The notes: generated by a model not told the origin, from the letters alone. Shown: positions 43,301 to 58,300, counted from the stretch's first letter. The stretch: 64,000 nucleotides of DNA from Haliclystus octoradiatus (GCA_916610825.1 OU744449.1:23449793-23513792); one strand, 5' to 3'. Program-made: numbers and translations.

Positions 43301-46300
43301 CAGGTGTCTAAAGTCAAACATGAGAATTCAAATTTCAAAAATAGTCTGACAACTATGAAATGTAGATATTTATAACAGATTTCAATGGGGAAAAGGCAAT
43401 ATCTAGAATCCAGAAGTGTGGAAATAGTCTGAAATCCGCTAAAAGTCTGAAGATTCTTATGTCTGCGAAATGATAAAAATATATAAAATAGTTTGTTAGT
43501 GGGAGGAGGCATTAAAAATGCTAAAGAATAATTAGGCAAGGTTGTATGATGTTTTTGACATTTTGAAAGTCTTATATAAACTCAAATTGCACAGAATGTG
43601 TCTAATTTTGAACACAAGAACAATGCACAGTCAGCGATTTCCAGTTGAATATTGCAATCGAACCAAGAGGCCTTAGTGACAGCAAAGAATGATGAATTCC
43701 AGGCAAGGTTTATTCTTGAAAATACTGAATGTCAGAATGCTACCTTGTTTGGCATCAGTGAATATGATTCTCCTTTTACAACCGTTCCTGATTCCAGTTT
43801 ACCAATCACAACCGTACCCATATCCTAGAATACAAGTACAAACAATATACAAACAAATTAATAGGATAAATGCATATAAATGTTGTCTATCTGTTAATTA
43901 AATGCTAAATATTAAGAAGAAAAAAAATTAAAAGGGAAAATTCAACAGAATTCTTGTTTCAGTGTAATTCTAATGACTTATTACTAATGACATGTAACTA
44001 AACCATTTTGCTTGAACAATTATTGGGAAAAATGGTGAACACTGGATCACAAACACACAGAGACGTTAGTAGAGCATTTATGGCTTAAGATTCAATTGTA
44101 TATTGCAAATGACTCATTCAATAAGCAGAATTCTATTAATTGAGGCCAGCCTTTGAGTAATACTCTCATAGTAGTATAGACAGTGACATTATAGGAATGT
44201 GCTGTCCTTCTTACGTCTTACATATTTGCTACACAAAGAATGCCACAAATCACGGTCAGACATAGCTGAGAAAGAAACTTGTAAATAACACAACTCACGA
44301 TACAAAACATTATGAAAAGTTCATGAACTGTTCACGAACTCCTGAACTGTTTTTGCAGGGGAGTTTTAATTTACTTTTACGGTAGTAGAATACGAGTTTA
44401 TAAATAAATTGATTAATTTCATTTAATGGTCCAAAACGGCATTCTTCCATTAAGTAAATCAGCCCTGTTTATAAAGCCACCTGCTAATGGCAGCCAGTCT
44501 GAAACTTGTAAAATTTATAATACTCTCATACCTAGACAGATCATGGGTTTATATAATAGTACGAAGAAAGTAAAGACTAATTAATGACATACAGTAGCTA
44601 TAATACTGTGAAACCTGTATATCATGGCCAGTTAAGAGAGGGTAGAAACATTGACCACTATATGCAGGTGGTGTTTATATACAGGGTTATTGCAATAGAA
44701 CATCTCAACATACCAAGAGTGACCACCATAGACATATCTTCTATGTTTAGAGGTTTGACTGTAGAGACAGCTGTTAACATTTATGAGGCACATCAAAGCA
44801 GCTTCAATGTGATCTAATATCACACTAGTAATATATACCAAACTTACTTTGTACCGATCTGATACCAAGAGCTTCAATGGGCCATCTGTGGGTCGTGTAA
44901 AGGCGGGTAGCGCATCCAAATAACCCAAAAATGTGGGGCCTCTGAAAATCAGAAGCAAGCAGATAACAAAAACAGTCTCAAAGTTAGAAAACCTAGCAGG
45001 AAAGACAGGAAGTACAAAAATGTCACATAAGAATAGGTCAATCGCCTGTCATGACCTAGCGAAGTGAGAAAGGCAAGCATTGACCTGACAGCGCATGACC
45101 TGAGAGGGTAAATGGCTGTTAAAACAGAAAAACGCCTAGAAAGTTTCATGATATATTTCATTGAACAAAAACTTGATAACATTGATTGAGATCAGATAAT
45201 TGTGTTAATGAGACCTTTTTCTTTGGGGACAAGCATAAACAATCAGGAAAAATAAGCCGATAAGGAGCTCTGACATTGTATTTCTCTGCGCAATGAGGAG
45301 GGAGGTACATTATAGTGAAATGGGACACAAAACTAATATTGCGACTTCTGGTCATCGTAGGCATATGAATAACTTACGTGTACCATGGACATGCACTAGG
45401 GTCAACTGGATTTTTAAGATTGGCACCGGTGAATCCAGAACTAGGCATGAAGAACACCTCTGGATAATAAAAATAAAATCAGTATAAAATAATTGTCTCT
45501 TCAAAAACTTCATACCACTAAATGTGACGAGCTGCCGTAAGTCACATTCATGCCAAATATTCAGCATAACTGAAAATTGCACCCTTAGACTGAACGACAA
45601 GAATTATTACAATTGCCTTGTCATTATACACTTATTTCTAATCACAATCCAAAGAATAAGGTTCTATTTAATGCAATTATGCGATTGCTATATGTATGCA
45701 TTCAGTCAGTGGGCAAACCACAATTACCCCTCACGTGACATGCAAATACTTAGTAGGGAATGTAACAATTACTTTGTTTTGCGACTGATGTATTCAATTG
45801 TAGTTTCATTTGTTATTCAAATAGTTCTCATGAATAGTTCCTCCATTAACAAATAAAAATCTTAATAACTGTTGAAAGTGCCATAGCTCAAATTATAAAT
45901 CTCCATTTCATGAATCGATCATGCACGAGAGCAAAGGAAAGCGAGAGGATAACCCTCAAAAGCCTATTACAACAATAGCTAGATCTGTGTTTTCTTTGCT
46001 TTGAAGCTGGAAGAAAATGAGGAAATTAACTGATCGGAGGAACTCTATCATGCCAGAATTCAATTCATAAAAAATATAATTGATGAATGGACCATTTGGC
46101 AAATAGTAGATTAGGGCGCAGACTTTGGATTAACTCGTAAACACATCAATGCCCCTGGAGTTGATTTTGACGTCCTTGTATGTAGAGAAAGGGTTGTTCT
46201 CAATATAACTATTTACTTATTATCAAACAGACACTATTAGATAAAAGGATAAATCTTACCGCTTGATCTGAATCCAGTTTTCTTCAGGAAAGGTGTAAGT

Positions 46301-49300
46301 TTTGATTCAATTTCTTTATATCTGAAAAACAATTTGTTACTGATAATGAGCATGGACGTAAATAATTGAGGTGTAGGGTGCAATACTAGTCAAATAAAGA
46401 TTTTGTGAAACAGTTAGGGAATATTTGTGTTAAGTGAATGTATTGAACCACAGAAGCCTGCGGCAAACTGCGCCAATTTATCAACATTGTGACGTGAGGC
46501 AGAGGTGTTTATGAGCCGGAGTATCCACATTTCAACAGAAGAGGGATTGGAGTAAATTTCCTGCCAGTCAGGAACAGGAGTTGGGACCTAGAATACAAGT
46601 CTGATAATTTCTTAATAATCATTGCAAAGTTGAAAATTGTCTTCATATTTCTACATAGAGGTTGCATTCAAGGATGGGAAACTTATTTCAGATTATGTTA
46701 ATTTATTTCATACCTTCCTATTTGACAACAAAATCAAAGATAACAGTAATTTTGAATGTGTTTTATTAGTAAAACTCTACGTTTCGGTCATCGTCTGTGA
46801 CCATTATCAAGAGTGAAAGAAATTTTATTTTATCAGACCTAAGAATCCAAATTTCAAAATTAGTCTGAAATCAAGGATCTCTATATATTTATAATCGATT
46901 TCAATGGGAAAAAGGCAATATTATCTAGAGTACGGAAGTGTGGAAATAGTCTGAAATCCGTTAAAAGTCTGAAAATCTCATGTCTGATTTTATTAAGTTA
47001 ATTTTTATACTATAAATTATTTATTTATTTCTAATTTTTGACTTAAACTTACTAAGATATCAAATTGTAAAACAAATAACAAAATTTTTGTTTGATAAAA
47101 TAGAATAAGAAATTGACTTGAAAATAATTTTACATCGTATTGAATCTGATTAACCATTCAGGTTTGGTTGTAAGTCCCTGATGAATAGCATTTCATATAC
47201 GAGTTTACCAATAAAACACATTCAAAATTACTGTTGTCTTTGATTCTTGTTATCAAATGCTATAAGAAGAAGCTACTCATCAAATACCTTCCTCTGTTTG
47301 CTTAATTTTGGGTTGATTAATCAATTCATTTTTGGACTTTGTACAGGAGTTTATTTGAAATATTTTTGAGCTAGAGATTTGGAGTCTACTTTTCTTACAT
47401 TTTCAGAGCCTGGCTCAGAGTCAAACGCTTCTATAATGACTTCTTGGGGTTCATATTCAAAATATTTGGACTCCGTACACCTCTGACATGTGGTGATATA
47501 TATTTGGTCACAAAAAGCATACAGATATATATTACAAGTAAGTTATAAATTATGGTCAGGGTAAACTAGTAAGCAAAACTGTTTGTTTGTTTGTTTGGGT
47601 GACCCAATTGACGCAAACATCGGTCAGTAAACAGTCTAACCAGTTCCCTCTACATCTTCCTTGTTGTTAATCAAAGGTAAGATAACAGGTAACAGGAGAA
47701 GAAAATCCTAAGACTATGGTCTGAAATCCTCTTAGCTGAGCAATGAGCATTGATAAGAATGTACCAACTGGAAAGGAAATATATTTCATAAACTTCACAT
47801 AGGCAGCAGCAACATACCTTTCAACATTCCAGTTAACTGTTGAATCGTCCATTTTATTAACTAATACAATTAAATGTTTAACACCAGCTGTCTTCACAAG
47901 CATAGCGTGTTCCCTATGGAGTTCAAATGATAGATAAAATCATGTGAATACTTTACATAAACATTGGATTTAGGAAGGGAAAGTTGGTGTCTAAAATTAT
48001 TGTTCTTCAGCTTGTTAATCCCCCTCATACAGTTAACACAGACACAACAGTAATCATAATAAATATAATAAATTAAATCTAAATTTTATATAGTCTGTCT
48101 ACACATTAGTACCAATTTTAGCGTACTGACTGTTCATTCTACTATCAGTTTTTCGGTTGAATGTTGCTACTGGCTAATAAAACATTTGAATAATTGGCAT
48201 GTATTTTAAAAGAATAAAAATTGAGCAATGACAGGAAACCACACTACGAAAATATTTATATAGTTTATGTTATATATGTGTTAACTAACACCTTGTATCT
48301 AGCGTAACCATGATCAATGGTCATATTATATTGAGACATCACATGGCGCAGTTGATATTTTTGAACTTACCATTGTTTATCTTGTTTAGTTTGATATGTT
48401 ATTTATTATCATTCTGTTTATCGTATATCGTTTACATTAAACGTTATGCCTAATAAAACTCCAAAATCGAAGGCACGAAAGAAGGGCAATGCTGATGTTG
48501 AGCCGCCCGTTTTTGACGATAATGTCAATCTCGCTGCCCGTATGGATTCGTTCGAAAAACGTATGGAGAGATCGTTATCTGCATTTATGGAACAACTTAC
48601 TGGCCTTAATACGACTACTGAAACCGTGGCATCTGTTTTGCCTAATGCGAGCGACGACGATTCTCTTGTTGTTGAAAGTGTGCCAGTGAGTAATATTGAA
48701 AACATTATTAGTCGTGCGTCGATACGTCGTCGATACGTCGTGCAGCATTTATGCATTATTCACAAGGTGAGAATGAACCGTTTTGTGCATTCTATCGTGA
48801 AAAACTGAAATTATTTCATCTTACGGACCCCTGTCCCCATTGTCACGATCGCTCATTGGGGGACTTCATTATAGAAGGACTTTATGACTCTGAAATCAGA
48901 CGAAAATGTCGTGCTCTCGATGAGGGCGTATCTATTCATATTATCAAAAAATTATGTGAATCCGAAGAAAATGCACGAAACGAAGAGGTCTCTAGAACGG
49001 CTCAGGTTGCTCGTGTAACTAATGTTCATAATAAGCTTCGTAAAAAAGCTTCAGATACGAAATCTAACACTGTCCCCTGCAAACATTGTGGTAAATCCAA
49101 TCATGATCATGATCCACAATCTTGCTGGGCTAAGGATAAAACTTGTCATAATTGTAACAAGAAAGGTCATATAAGACCTGTGTGTCGTTCAGATAAAGTG
49201 GACATTAACAACGTTACAAATGATGTTTCACACATAATTGAAAGTGTGAAGCTAAATGCTGTTTCACATACCACACCTAACGTTACATCAAAATGTCAAC

Positions 49301-52300
49301 ACATCTCTCTAGCATTATCATTGACACATCGCAAGCAAATAACTGTTAGCGGTATTCCTGATACTGGCGCTGAAGTTTGTGTTGCAAGTGACACTCTATT
49401 GACGGACAATAATATTCCTTTGTCTCGTTTAAACCACACCTCAGACAAATTATCTGCTACTAATGGTTCACCTTTAGAAGTTCTTGGCGTTTTACATTGC
49501 CGTGGTATTCTAGCTACATATAGCACTAAGATGAAAATATATATTTGTAAAGGGGTCTCAGACTTTCTTATTCCGACTCAAAATCTAATTGAGCTTGGCA
49601 TAATACCTGCTACTTTCCCCGCCCCTATGGCATCTATATTACGCACCGTTGTACAAGAAACTCCTCATGTTTCTTCTCACAAGCCTCACAATTTATCTGA
49701 AAATATACGTTCTCAACTACTAGATGAATTTTCTGATGTATTTAATGATACTGATCAACTTAAGCCAATGGCTGGTCCACCGATGCACATTTATTTAAAA
49801 GATGATGTTACACCATATGCACTTTCTACACCTAGAAAAATTCCCTTTGCTTGGCAAGCTGAGGTCAAAAGCACACTTGACAGTATGGTAGCTAAGGGTA
49901 TTATACAACTTGCCGATGATCATCCAACAGACTTTGTTAGCCCACTAGTTGTAGTACAGAAACCAAATGGTAAATTACGTCTGTGTGTTGATTTTACTAA
50001 ACTCAACCAACATGTCCGTCGTCCTGTTCACCCTTTCAAAAGTCCATGGGATGCTGTATCAAACGTACCTCATACAGCTAAGATATTTACTACGTTAGAC
50101 GCAGCTTCTGGTTATTGGCAGGTACCCTTAGATGACGTTAGCTGTCCATTAACTACTTTTTTAACACCCTGGGGACGATACCAATATAAACGTGCCGTTA
50201 TGGGTCTTGTATGTGCCGGCGACGAGTATTGTCGTCGTGGTGACGAAGCATTGGCCAACTTACCTAATTTAGAAAAAGTTGTTGATGATATTTTAATTTA
50301 TAATGACTCTTTTGAAGCACATCTTACAAATGTACGTAATGTTTTAGAGCGGTGCCGACAACAATGTATTACTTTAAATCCTAATAAATTTATATTTGGA
50401 CAAGAAAGTGTCGATTATGTGGGATTTATTCTAAGCAAAGATGGTATTAGTGCTACACCCAGACGAGTTGAAGCGATTACTGACTTTCCAGCTCCTACCA
50501 ATATTTCTGAGCTACGTTCGTTTATGGGAATGGTTAATCAATTAGGACACTTCTCTAAAGAAGTTGCTCATTGTTCAGAGCCATTACGGCATTTATTATC
50601 TATTCGTAACGAATTTATATGGACTGAACTTCACCAAAATGCATTTGACAGTGTCAAGAAGACACTAGTTTCACCTCCAGTCCTCAAGCAGTTTGATATT
50701 AATTTACCAACAGAACTGCATACTGATGCCTCCCGTACCTACGGTTTAGGTTGGAGTTTATTACAATTGCATGATGATAATCAATGGCACTTAGTTGATT
50801 GTGGATCAAGGTATTTATCTGATGCTGAGTCACGCTATGCCACTATTGAGCTGGAATTATTAGCCGTTACATGGGCTGTTATTAAATGCAAGTTATATTT
50901 ACTTGGATTACATAAATTTATTGTCATTACGGATCATAAACCTTTAGTTCCAGTTATTAACGACTTTACTTTGGCAGCTGTTGAAAATTCCCGCCTGCAA
51001 CGGCTAAAAGAACAATTGGCTCCTTACTCTCTCATTGCTACATGGAAACGAGGTAAGGATCATTTAATACCTGATGCTTTGTCTCGTGCACCTGTTAAAA
51101 ATCCTACAGATGAGGATCAACTGGCAGAAGATATTACGCAACATATTAATTCTATTGTTTGTATCAATGCAGCTTCTATTACGTCAGAATGTCATCAACC
51201 TCAAGATGCTATGCTTTTAAAATTACAGAATGCTGCCTCTATTGATGATGAATATATTATGTTAAAAGAAATTATTTTAAAAGGTTTTCCAAATCAGCGT
51301 GACAAACTTCATCAAATTATTCGTCACTATTGGAAACTACGTGAAGAGCTGTCAATCAATGATCAACTTATTCTACGAGGTCATCAGCTTTTAATTCCTA
51401 AAACTATGCGAAAAGAAGTTTTACATCGCCTGCATGATTCTCATCAAGGTGTTGTTCGTACCAAACGACGTGCTCGCAATGCTGTTTATTGGCCAGGTAT
51501 GTCATCTGATATTACAAATTTAGTTGAATCATGTGCAATTTGCCAATCTCATTTACCGAGTCAACAAAAAGAAACATTGATTCCTAGCTATATGCCTTAT
51601 CGTCCTTTTGAAGATGTAAGTTCTGATTTATTTAGTCATTCAGGTCATCATTTTATGGTTTACGTTGATCGATTGTCTGGTTGGCCTGTAGTTTGCCGTT
51701 ACGGTAAAACCGATCCAACCTCTAATCTTATTATCAAAGACTTTAAAAAGATCTTTTCTGACACTGGTATACCTGTGCGTTTGCGGTCAGACAATGGACC
51801 TCAGTATAGTTCGCATGAATTTACTAAATTTTTGAAAGACTGGAATGTTACCTACGATCCGTCTTCACCTCATTATCCTCAAAGTAATGGTCACGCGGAG
51901 GCAGGGGTAAAAGCTATGAAGAGTTTAATAATAAAATCCTTTGAGAATGCCAAATTTAATGAAGATCATTATTATGCCGGCCTGTTAGAGTGGCGTAACA
52001 CTCCCAAATTTGATGGTTATTCTCCTGCTGAAATCTTGTATGGTTTCCCATTACGTTCACTTATTCCTGCTCATAAGTCTGCATTCGCTCCTAAATGGCA
52101 AGCCCTTGCAGCATTAGTTGACGCCCACAATAAGCAAATGGACATTGTAATATCTAAATATAATAAACATGCAAAGGATCTACCAACACTGGCTATTGGC
52201 AACAAGGTCCGAATACAGGACCCATCTTCTAAACTATGGACACATGTGGGAACAATTATTGAAACTTTGCCACATCGTAAATATCGTATTCAAATGCCAA

Positions 52301-55300
52301 GTGGTCGAATGTGGGTCAGAAATCGAAAGTTTTTACGTATTGATTCAACATTAGATATTCCTCCAACTGCAACAATTTCATCAGACATCCAAATACCAAG
52401 ACGAAGTCATCGTACTCCTGTTGTACCAAATCGGTACAGTTAACTTCTTAACAATAATTATGATTTGTTATTGACGTTTAATGACTTTTTTGTTGTTGTG
52501 TGTATCTATAGTTCTGTTTACAGCTTTGATACCACGATAGTATGATATTGCCATACTAAAACATTATTAGTAGTTGACATTCAAATTCAATATACCTTCT
52601 TTATGTTAATTCTACTTTATTTTTCATTCATGCTTTTGTTCGTTTATTACCAGTACAATTTTAATGAATTCTTAAAATTCCCATATCGATAAAAATCTTT
52701 AGTTTCTTAATCAAAACTCCCAAAAGGGGGAGATGTTATATATGTGTTAACTAACACCTTGTATCTAGCGTAACCATGATCAATGGTCATATTATATTGA
52801 GACATCACAGTTTATTTAACGTGAATTCAGTACAAACATTTGTTCGCGATACTCAGGCTAGGGTTATATGGACGCACCGAACTCAATTCGAATTAGGTGC
52901 GACACCGAATAGCATTAAATTCGCATTTGGGGTTATACAGACGAACCAAATGTCGACGATCTTTAAAAACTGGCCAAAATGTCACGTGATAGGAAGTAGT
53001 TTTCTTGGAATTATGCCGCATGGTTTGAAACCAGAGTGTTTTGTTTGCATTATTTTTCATTCTCAGCGATTTTTCCGTTCTATTTTGCCTATCTATAGTT
53101 TGAAACTTGTATGAAGTAGTAATCTCGAAGGTTTGCAAGCATTTTTACGGGAGACAGTTTTTGTTCTAGCAAGGCATAGTACTCAGAGCAAATTGAATGC
53201 GAATTTCCATATGGATAACGTATTATGATAAAAGCGCTGATTCTAGTGCTGATGCATTGTGATTGACTAGAAGAAAGCGTTTTTAAATATTATAAATCAT
53301 GATTTTGGAAAACATCAGCTTCCCTGTCAGCCATCTTTCAATCATATAAACAAGTCACCATACAACTTCCCAAAAGCGATGTTCTTTCCATCGCATTGCC
53401 ATGGAAACATTCTTTAAAATGATTTATGATTCGTACATCCCCCGGTTTATTGCCATATAACGTAAATATAGGAGCTCAGTCACGGCACCGTGAGTGGAAT
53501 GTATTTAGTTCGGTGCGATGATAGCTCGCTCGTATAACGCGGCGATGAATTTAATTCATGGAGAAGAGCTCCGCACGTCAAGGCTTGACGTGCGGAGCTA
53601 GCTTGACGCACTTAATGTTTTTTGAGGAATGTTGATGAACCGAATGATGTTATACGAAGCGCGCTATCATGAGATTTAATTCGAATGAATCAATCAATTG
53701 AGTTCGGTGCGTCTATATAACCCTAGCCTCAGTCGCAAATACGCAGACGGACTATAAGAACGAAAAGTCGGTCTGCACGTAGACTAGATAAAAGCAAGGG
53801 ACAAACTGAAAGGTTTAACAGCCTTGCAGAGTTGTGGGAGGCTCAAAGTAGATCCGACCTTGAAAATACAAGATGAAGAGACTTATCAATGTTGTGTCCA
53901 TCTTCATTGAATCTTTGCAGTGATAGTTATTTGAAATACAACATTTTTCAACCAACCTAGTTTGTCCACCTCGCTCAAAACCAGTTTCAAACTCTCCTCG
54001 TCGAGCAGAAATTACCTAACAATAAAAACAATCACAATCAACATTTCTCACAGATGTGAAAAAGTATTTGGATAATACATTCCAAGATGGACGTCACAAC
54101 ATGGCTATGACAGATTTTATGAACCCTGGCATAATATTATATACACGGTAGCTCAGTGGCAGAGTGTCCGCACTCTGTGCGGGAGGCCGCGGTTCAATTC
54201 CTCGTCAGTAGGAGAGAGCGGGGTGAATTGGAACAAATTTTCTTAAAAAAATTATTGCTCCAAAACGGCTCACGCAAAACTCACAATTTTGGTATCGATT
54301 TGTAGGCAATTGTCTGAAGTTTATAATGCAAAATACCTGAATATTATCAAATCAAAGTTGAAACAATGTTTAAAGGAAGAATGACATTTTTTCAAAATCG
54401 CGATTTTGCGAAAATGTGGGGTGAAACGGAATGATCACAAATTTACCATTATTTCATCGAATTTGTTCAAATAAATTGAGTAGCATAGCTATTGAGCCTT
54501 TAAAAATTGATATCAACAATAATAAATTAGATAGATAAAGAAACTTACTTCCAAATATAAATTTATAAGATTATTACTTTCCATTCGAAAAAATGCGTCT
54601 CCATAAAACACGATAACATTTTCCTGTACCAGTATAATTTTTCAAATTTCAGTTATAATTGAGAGAATATGAGTAAGGTTAATCATTCAAATGGGTTTTA
54701 ATTAGATTTAATCAATATAATATGAATAAAACAACATTTAATTTCATGCAGTCCTTCGAAAAAGTCGCTTTCCTTCCGAAGGTGTCAAATTCAAAGAAAC
54801 CGCTCATGCAAATGTTTTGTTTACATTATAATTCACACTGATTCAGGAGGGAAATAATAAGTCAAAACAAGACAACACAAACTCATTAATTTTAAGTTGA
54901 AAATAAAACAACAAAAAGACCAATGGTTCATAGAAATAATACAAGGCTATTTACTAATGAAAAGAGGCAATTGAACCAATTTAATGGATTAATTTGAATG
55001 ATTTCTTCTTGGTGTGAAATCAAAGGCGGAGCAACAACAAAGCAAAGCAGTGTGAAGCCAGACTATGATTGAAATGTTTCCCGCCGTGTTCCATTCAACC
55101 CCATCGTGAATCTTGCAACATAAACACTATTTACTAGAAAGTTTGCTGGAAAAGACGAAAATAACAACTGCCTACATCATAACACGGAAATTCTCTACAC
55201 AATGGTATGCAATAACACCTGATGCGTGAAGAAATGAAAATAAAATCAAACGCGATGTGAAAAGCGAATGACTTGCATTGCGCGTACAAATTTTCAAAGG

Positions 55301-58300
55301 CTTATAATATTTTATTTACTTTATGTATCGAAATGAAACTTTACACAATGTTTAGACTATATAAGAACAATGTTCTGCTGCAATTTTGTAATTTTTGAGT
55401 CTTTAGAAGTTGTGTATTCCGATTCACCCCCGTTCCATTTCACCCCGCTCTCCCCCTACACACATGTTAAATTGTTTGTAGAATAACTTGTACGTAAATG
55501 TGTTAATGTCCCCCAATAAACAGGCACTTGTGCTTAAGGGGTGACTTTCAGTCATGAATAGTCTTCTTGTTTGATTTTACTGTCTAGCAACAGGGGATCA
55601 TATCATGTTGGAGACCTTTTTTATTTTTTGTTGGGGTTTGGACTTTAAATCAGGAAAGAATCCATCCCAAGATCCCGTCCCATGATCTCCACTTTTGTTG
55701 GACCCTGATTGTTTAAGTTATAAGAATATGACTGTTAGATAGAAAAATGTTCAAAAGTTGATGTACAAAATATTTTGGAATACTAAAGAAATGCCATTAA
55801 ATATTCTCAATCATAGCTCAAAACTATATATATTGAATCATCACAAGGCATCCTTCTAGGCGTAAAATTTCCTGTGTCCCACAAATTGCAACAGCCTGTT
55901 TTTAAAATGATGTTAAAATGTTGATATCAAAATATATGGTGAACACTCAAATTGGTAAATGTTTGGTAAACATTTTGGATGAATGAAAACCTTCTGAGTG
56001 CCAACATCCCATCTGTTGCGGCAGACAGTGGATACTGCCTACTAAAGGTCTACAAATAAGATCCAAATCCGATACAATTAGATTTTCCGATTCGGCTTGA
56101 ATTTCTATTTTTGGATGGGACCCGACTTTCCAGGATCTATTCGGATTAGATTTTTAACATCCTTGATATTAACCTATGCTATGAGTTATTTGGGTTATTT
56201 ACGAAAATTTTATAACTACTACATTGTTTTTGATTTCATTATGATACATCACTCGGATCCGGAATCTGATGGATCGGATTCACAATGCAGAATCCAAATT
56301 TTTCTGATTTTTTTTTGGATTAAAACACATTCGGATAGGATTTGGTTTAAAATTTTTTGCTGATTTTGTTAATGTGTTATGTGTTATACTTACTAAGACC
56401 CCCAAGTCAGCTTGAGCAGCGCCACCAATCATGTTAGGCACAAATCCTTTATGACCAGGTGCATCAAGTAATGTGAAATGTTTATTAGGTGTATCAAATG
56501 ATGCTCGGCCACATTCAACAGTTTTACCCTATGCAAGAAAATAAACAGAATCTATCAACAACTGCTGGTTTGGAGGCATTTAAATGTGTCTACCATTGAG
56601 AATAAACTCGTACAGTGTAAAGTTGTGTAAACTTGATAAAAATATAAGTGGGTTGTGGTATTAACAAGTCTGATGTGATATTTATGCTACTGAGGGATTG
56701 GTGAACAGTTTCTATAGGCCATAGCACCATGGTTTACAAGAGAGTAAGTAAAGAGAAAACGAGAATGTATAAAAAAATCACAAGCTGTCCGACAATTGCT
56801 TTGCCAATTCGTTTCTTGAGTCTATGTTAATATCAAAGTACACTGAGACCATAGCAATAAATTTTGTGAAAATTAATCTCGATGTTGATGTGCTAAGTCA
56901 GGAGGTGATGAAGATAAGCTGAATGGAGGAAACGTCTGACTTGCCTATCCATCCTGCTGAATGATTTGTAGGCTATATTGTCTAGAGAATGTATTCAAGG
57001 TCCTAATTCAAAGCTCGTATAATGCAGTGAAACATTACCTTATCTCTTTCTTCCAGATTTGTATCAAGCGCCCATGAAAAATACCTAAAAACAGATTGTG
57101 ATAGTATAAGTCAACCTTGTCACTCAAAAATTATCGTCTAAAACACAATCGCAATTGATTTTATGAACATTGGATTAAATAATATTGATATTTGAAATAT
57201 GAATGATGATGAGAACAAAAAAACTTGCTCTAGATGAATAGATTAGATTAGATTTGAGGAATGAGATAATTTGCTCTAGACGAAGATAACAATAACCTAC
57301 CATGTTTCACGATTTTTCTCTTTTGCTTCTCGTTCATATTTTTCCAATGTTCTTTTATCTACTTGTCCAGTTAAATATCTAGAGATTTAAAATGCACCAA
57401 CCTCATAGCAGAAATCAGACATTAAAGCAAAAATACTCAAAAGAAAGCTGAAAGTAAGGAGATATAGATACTACATGGCTGAAATTCAATGAGAAAATGA
57501 CAAAAATTGAAGATACAAGGCTGATTGAAGCCACCAGAAGACTGAAAAAATTAATGTCTTAGTAATACCTATTGCATGCCACACATAGTCACTAATTTTC
57601 ACAAAGGAGATGACAAAATGGGTCCGCGGTCAGACGAGTTTTAACCTTTCAGAAAACTGAGGTTCTGTTTTACACTATTATAATTTTTTACACAAAAGTC
57701 CTTAAATGTTTGCTAATTTTTCAAATTTGCAGAAAACTAAGAATCTATATCTTTAGTAATTTGTTCAGCCTTGCCGAAGCCCTGGTTAACTGACTGCTGA
57801 CTGGGGAAAATAAACAGTATCCAGTAAACAGATTAATTCAATAAACAAAACAACTTACAATAAATGTCCTCCAATCGTTGATTTTCCCGCATCTAGACAT
57901 ACAATACAAAATATATTTAATGTGACTGAGTTATTTTCTCTATTAATTAAGACAATGCCTTGCTAAAAGTAGTTTCAAGCAGCTATTAAACTGGCTCCTT
58001 GAAATAATCAAGAGCACATACATCTAGGGCTGATAAAATAATTTTCATTTCAGAATTTTCATTTCTAATATTTACTTCAAAATTCCTAGTGACTAGGCCT
58101 ACATTATGTAAACATTTGCGCAGCTTTTTACTTTTTATTGAGGAGGTTATTGTTGTAAGATGTATAAAAGCTCAGACATGAAATAAGAAATGTTCAAAAT
58201 AGAATGATTCAAGTAGACCAAAACTAAGAGTACGTACTGAAAATAAACTGAAAAGGACAAATTTTAGAGTGCATCTATGTCTAACACTTTTCACTTCTTT

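Larger units (their letters stand above)
48268..52809 (+). mobile_element. Ty3-type (Mag-like) LTR retrotransposon, structurally full length
   Basis: A 4542 bp element inserted antisense in the GSPT1 intron between exons 53957-54015 and 47818-47913. It has two identical 76 bp LTRs (48268-48343 and 52734-52809) beginning TG and ending CA, flanked by a 5 bp target duplication GTTTA (48263-48267 and 52810-52814). A primer-binding site starts directly after the left LTR and a purine tract lies directly before the right LTR. Internal coding order is gag, protease, reverse transcriptase, RNase H, integrase, the Ty3 order. No env gene is seen. From memory, Bombyx mag also has very short LTRs (about 77 bp) and similar length; assignment to that clade is inference. 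LTR identity implies a recent insertion. The coding region has one frame break near 48720-48741. Confidence 0.95.

Noticed and set aside
46720..46815. Active hammerhead ribozyme
   Set aside because: Core reads UUGAUAA instead of CUGAUGA, so it can only be a decayed remnant.
54142..54210. Functional tRNA gene
   Set aside because: A and B boxes are good, but acceptor arms do not pair and U33 is missing; more likely a SINE head.
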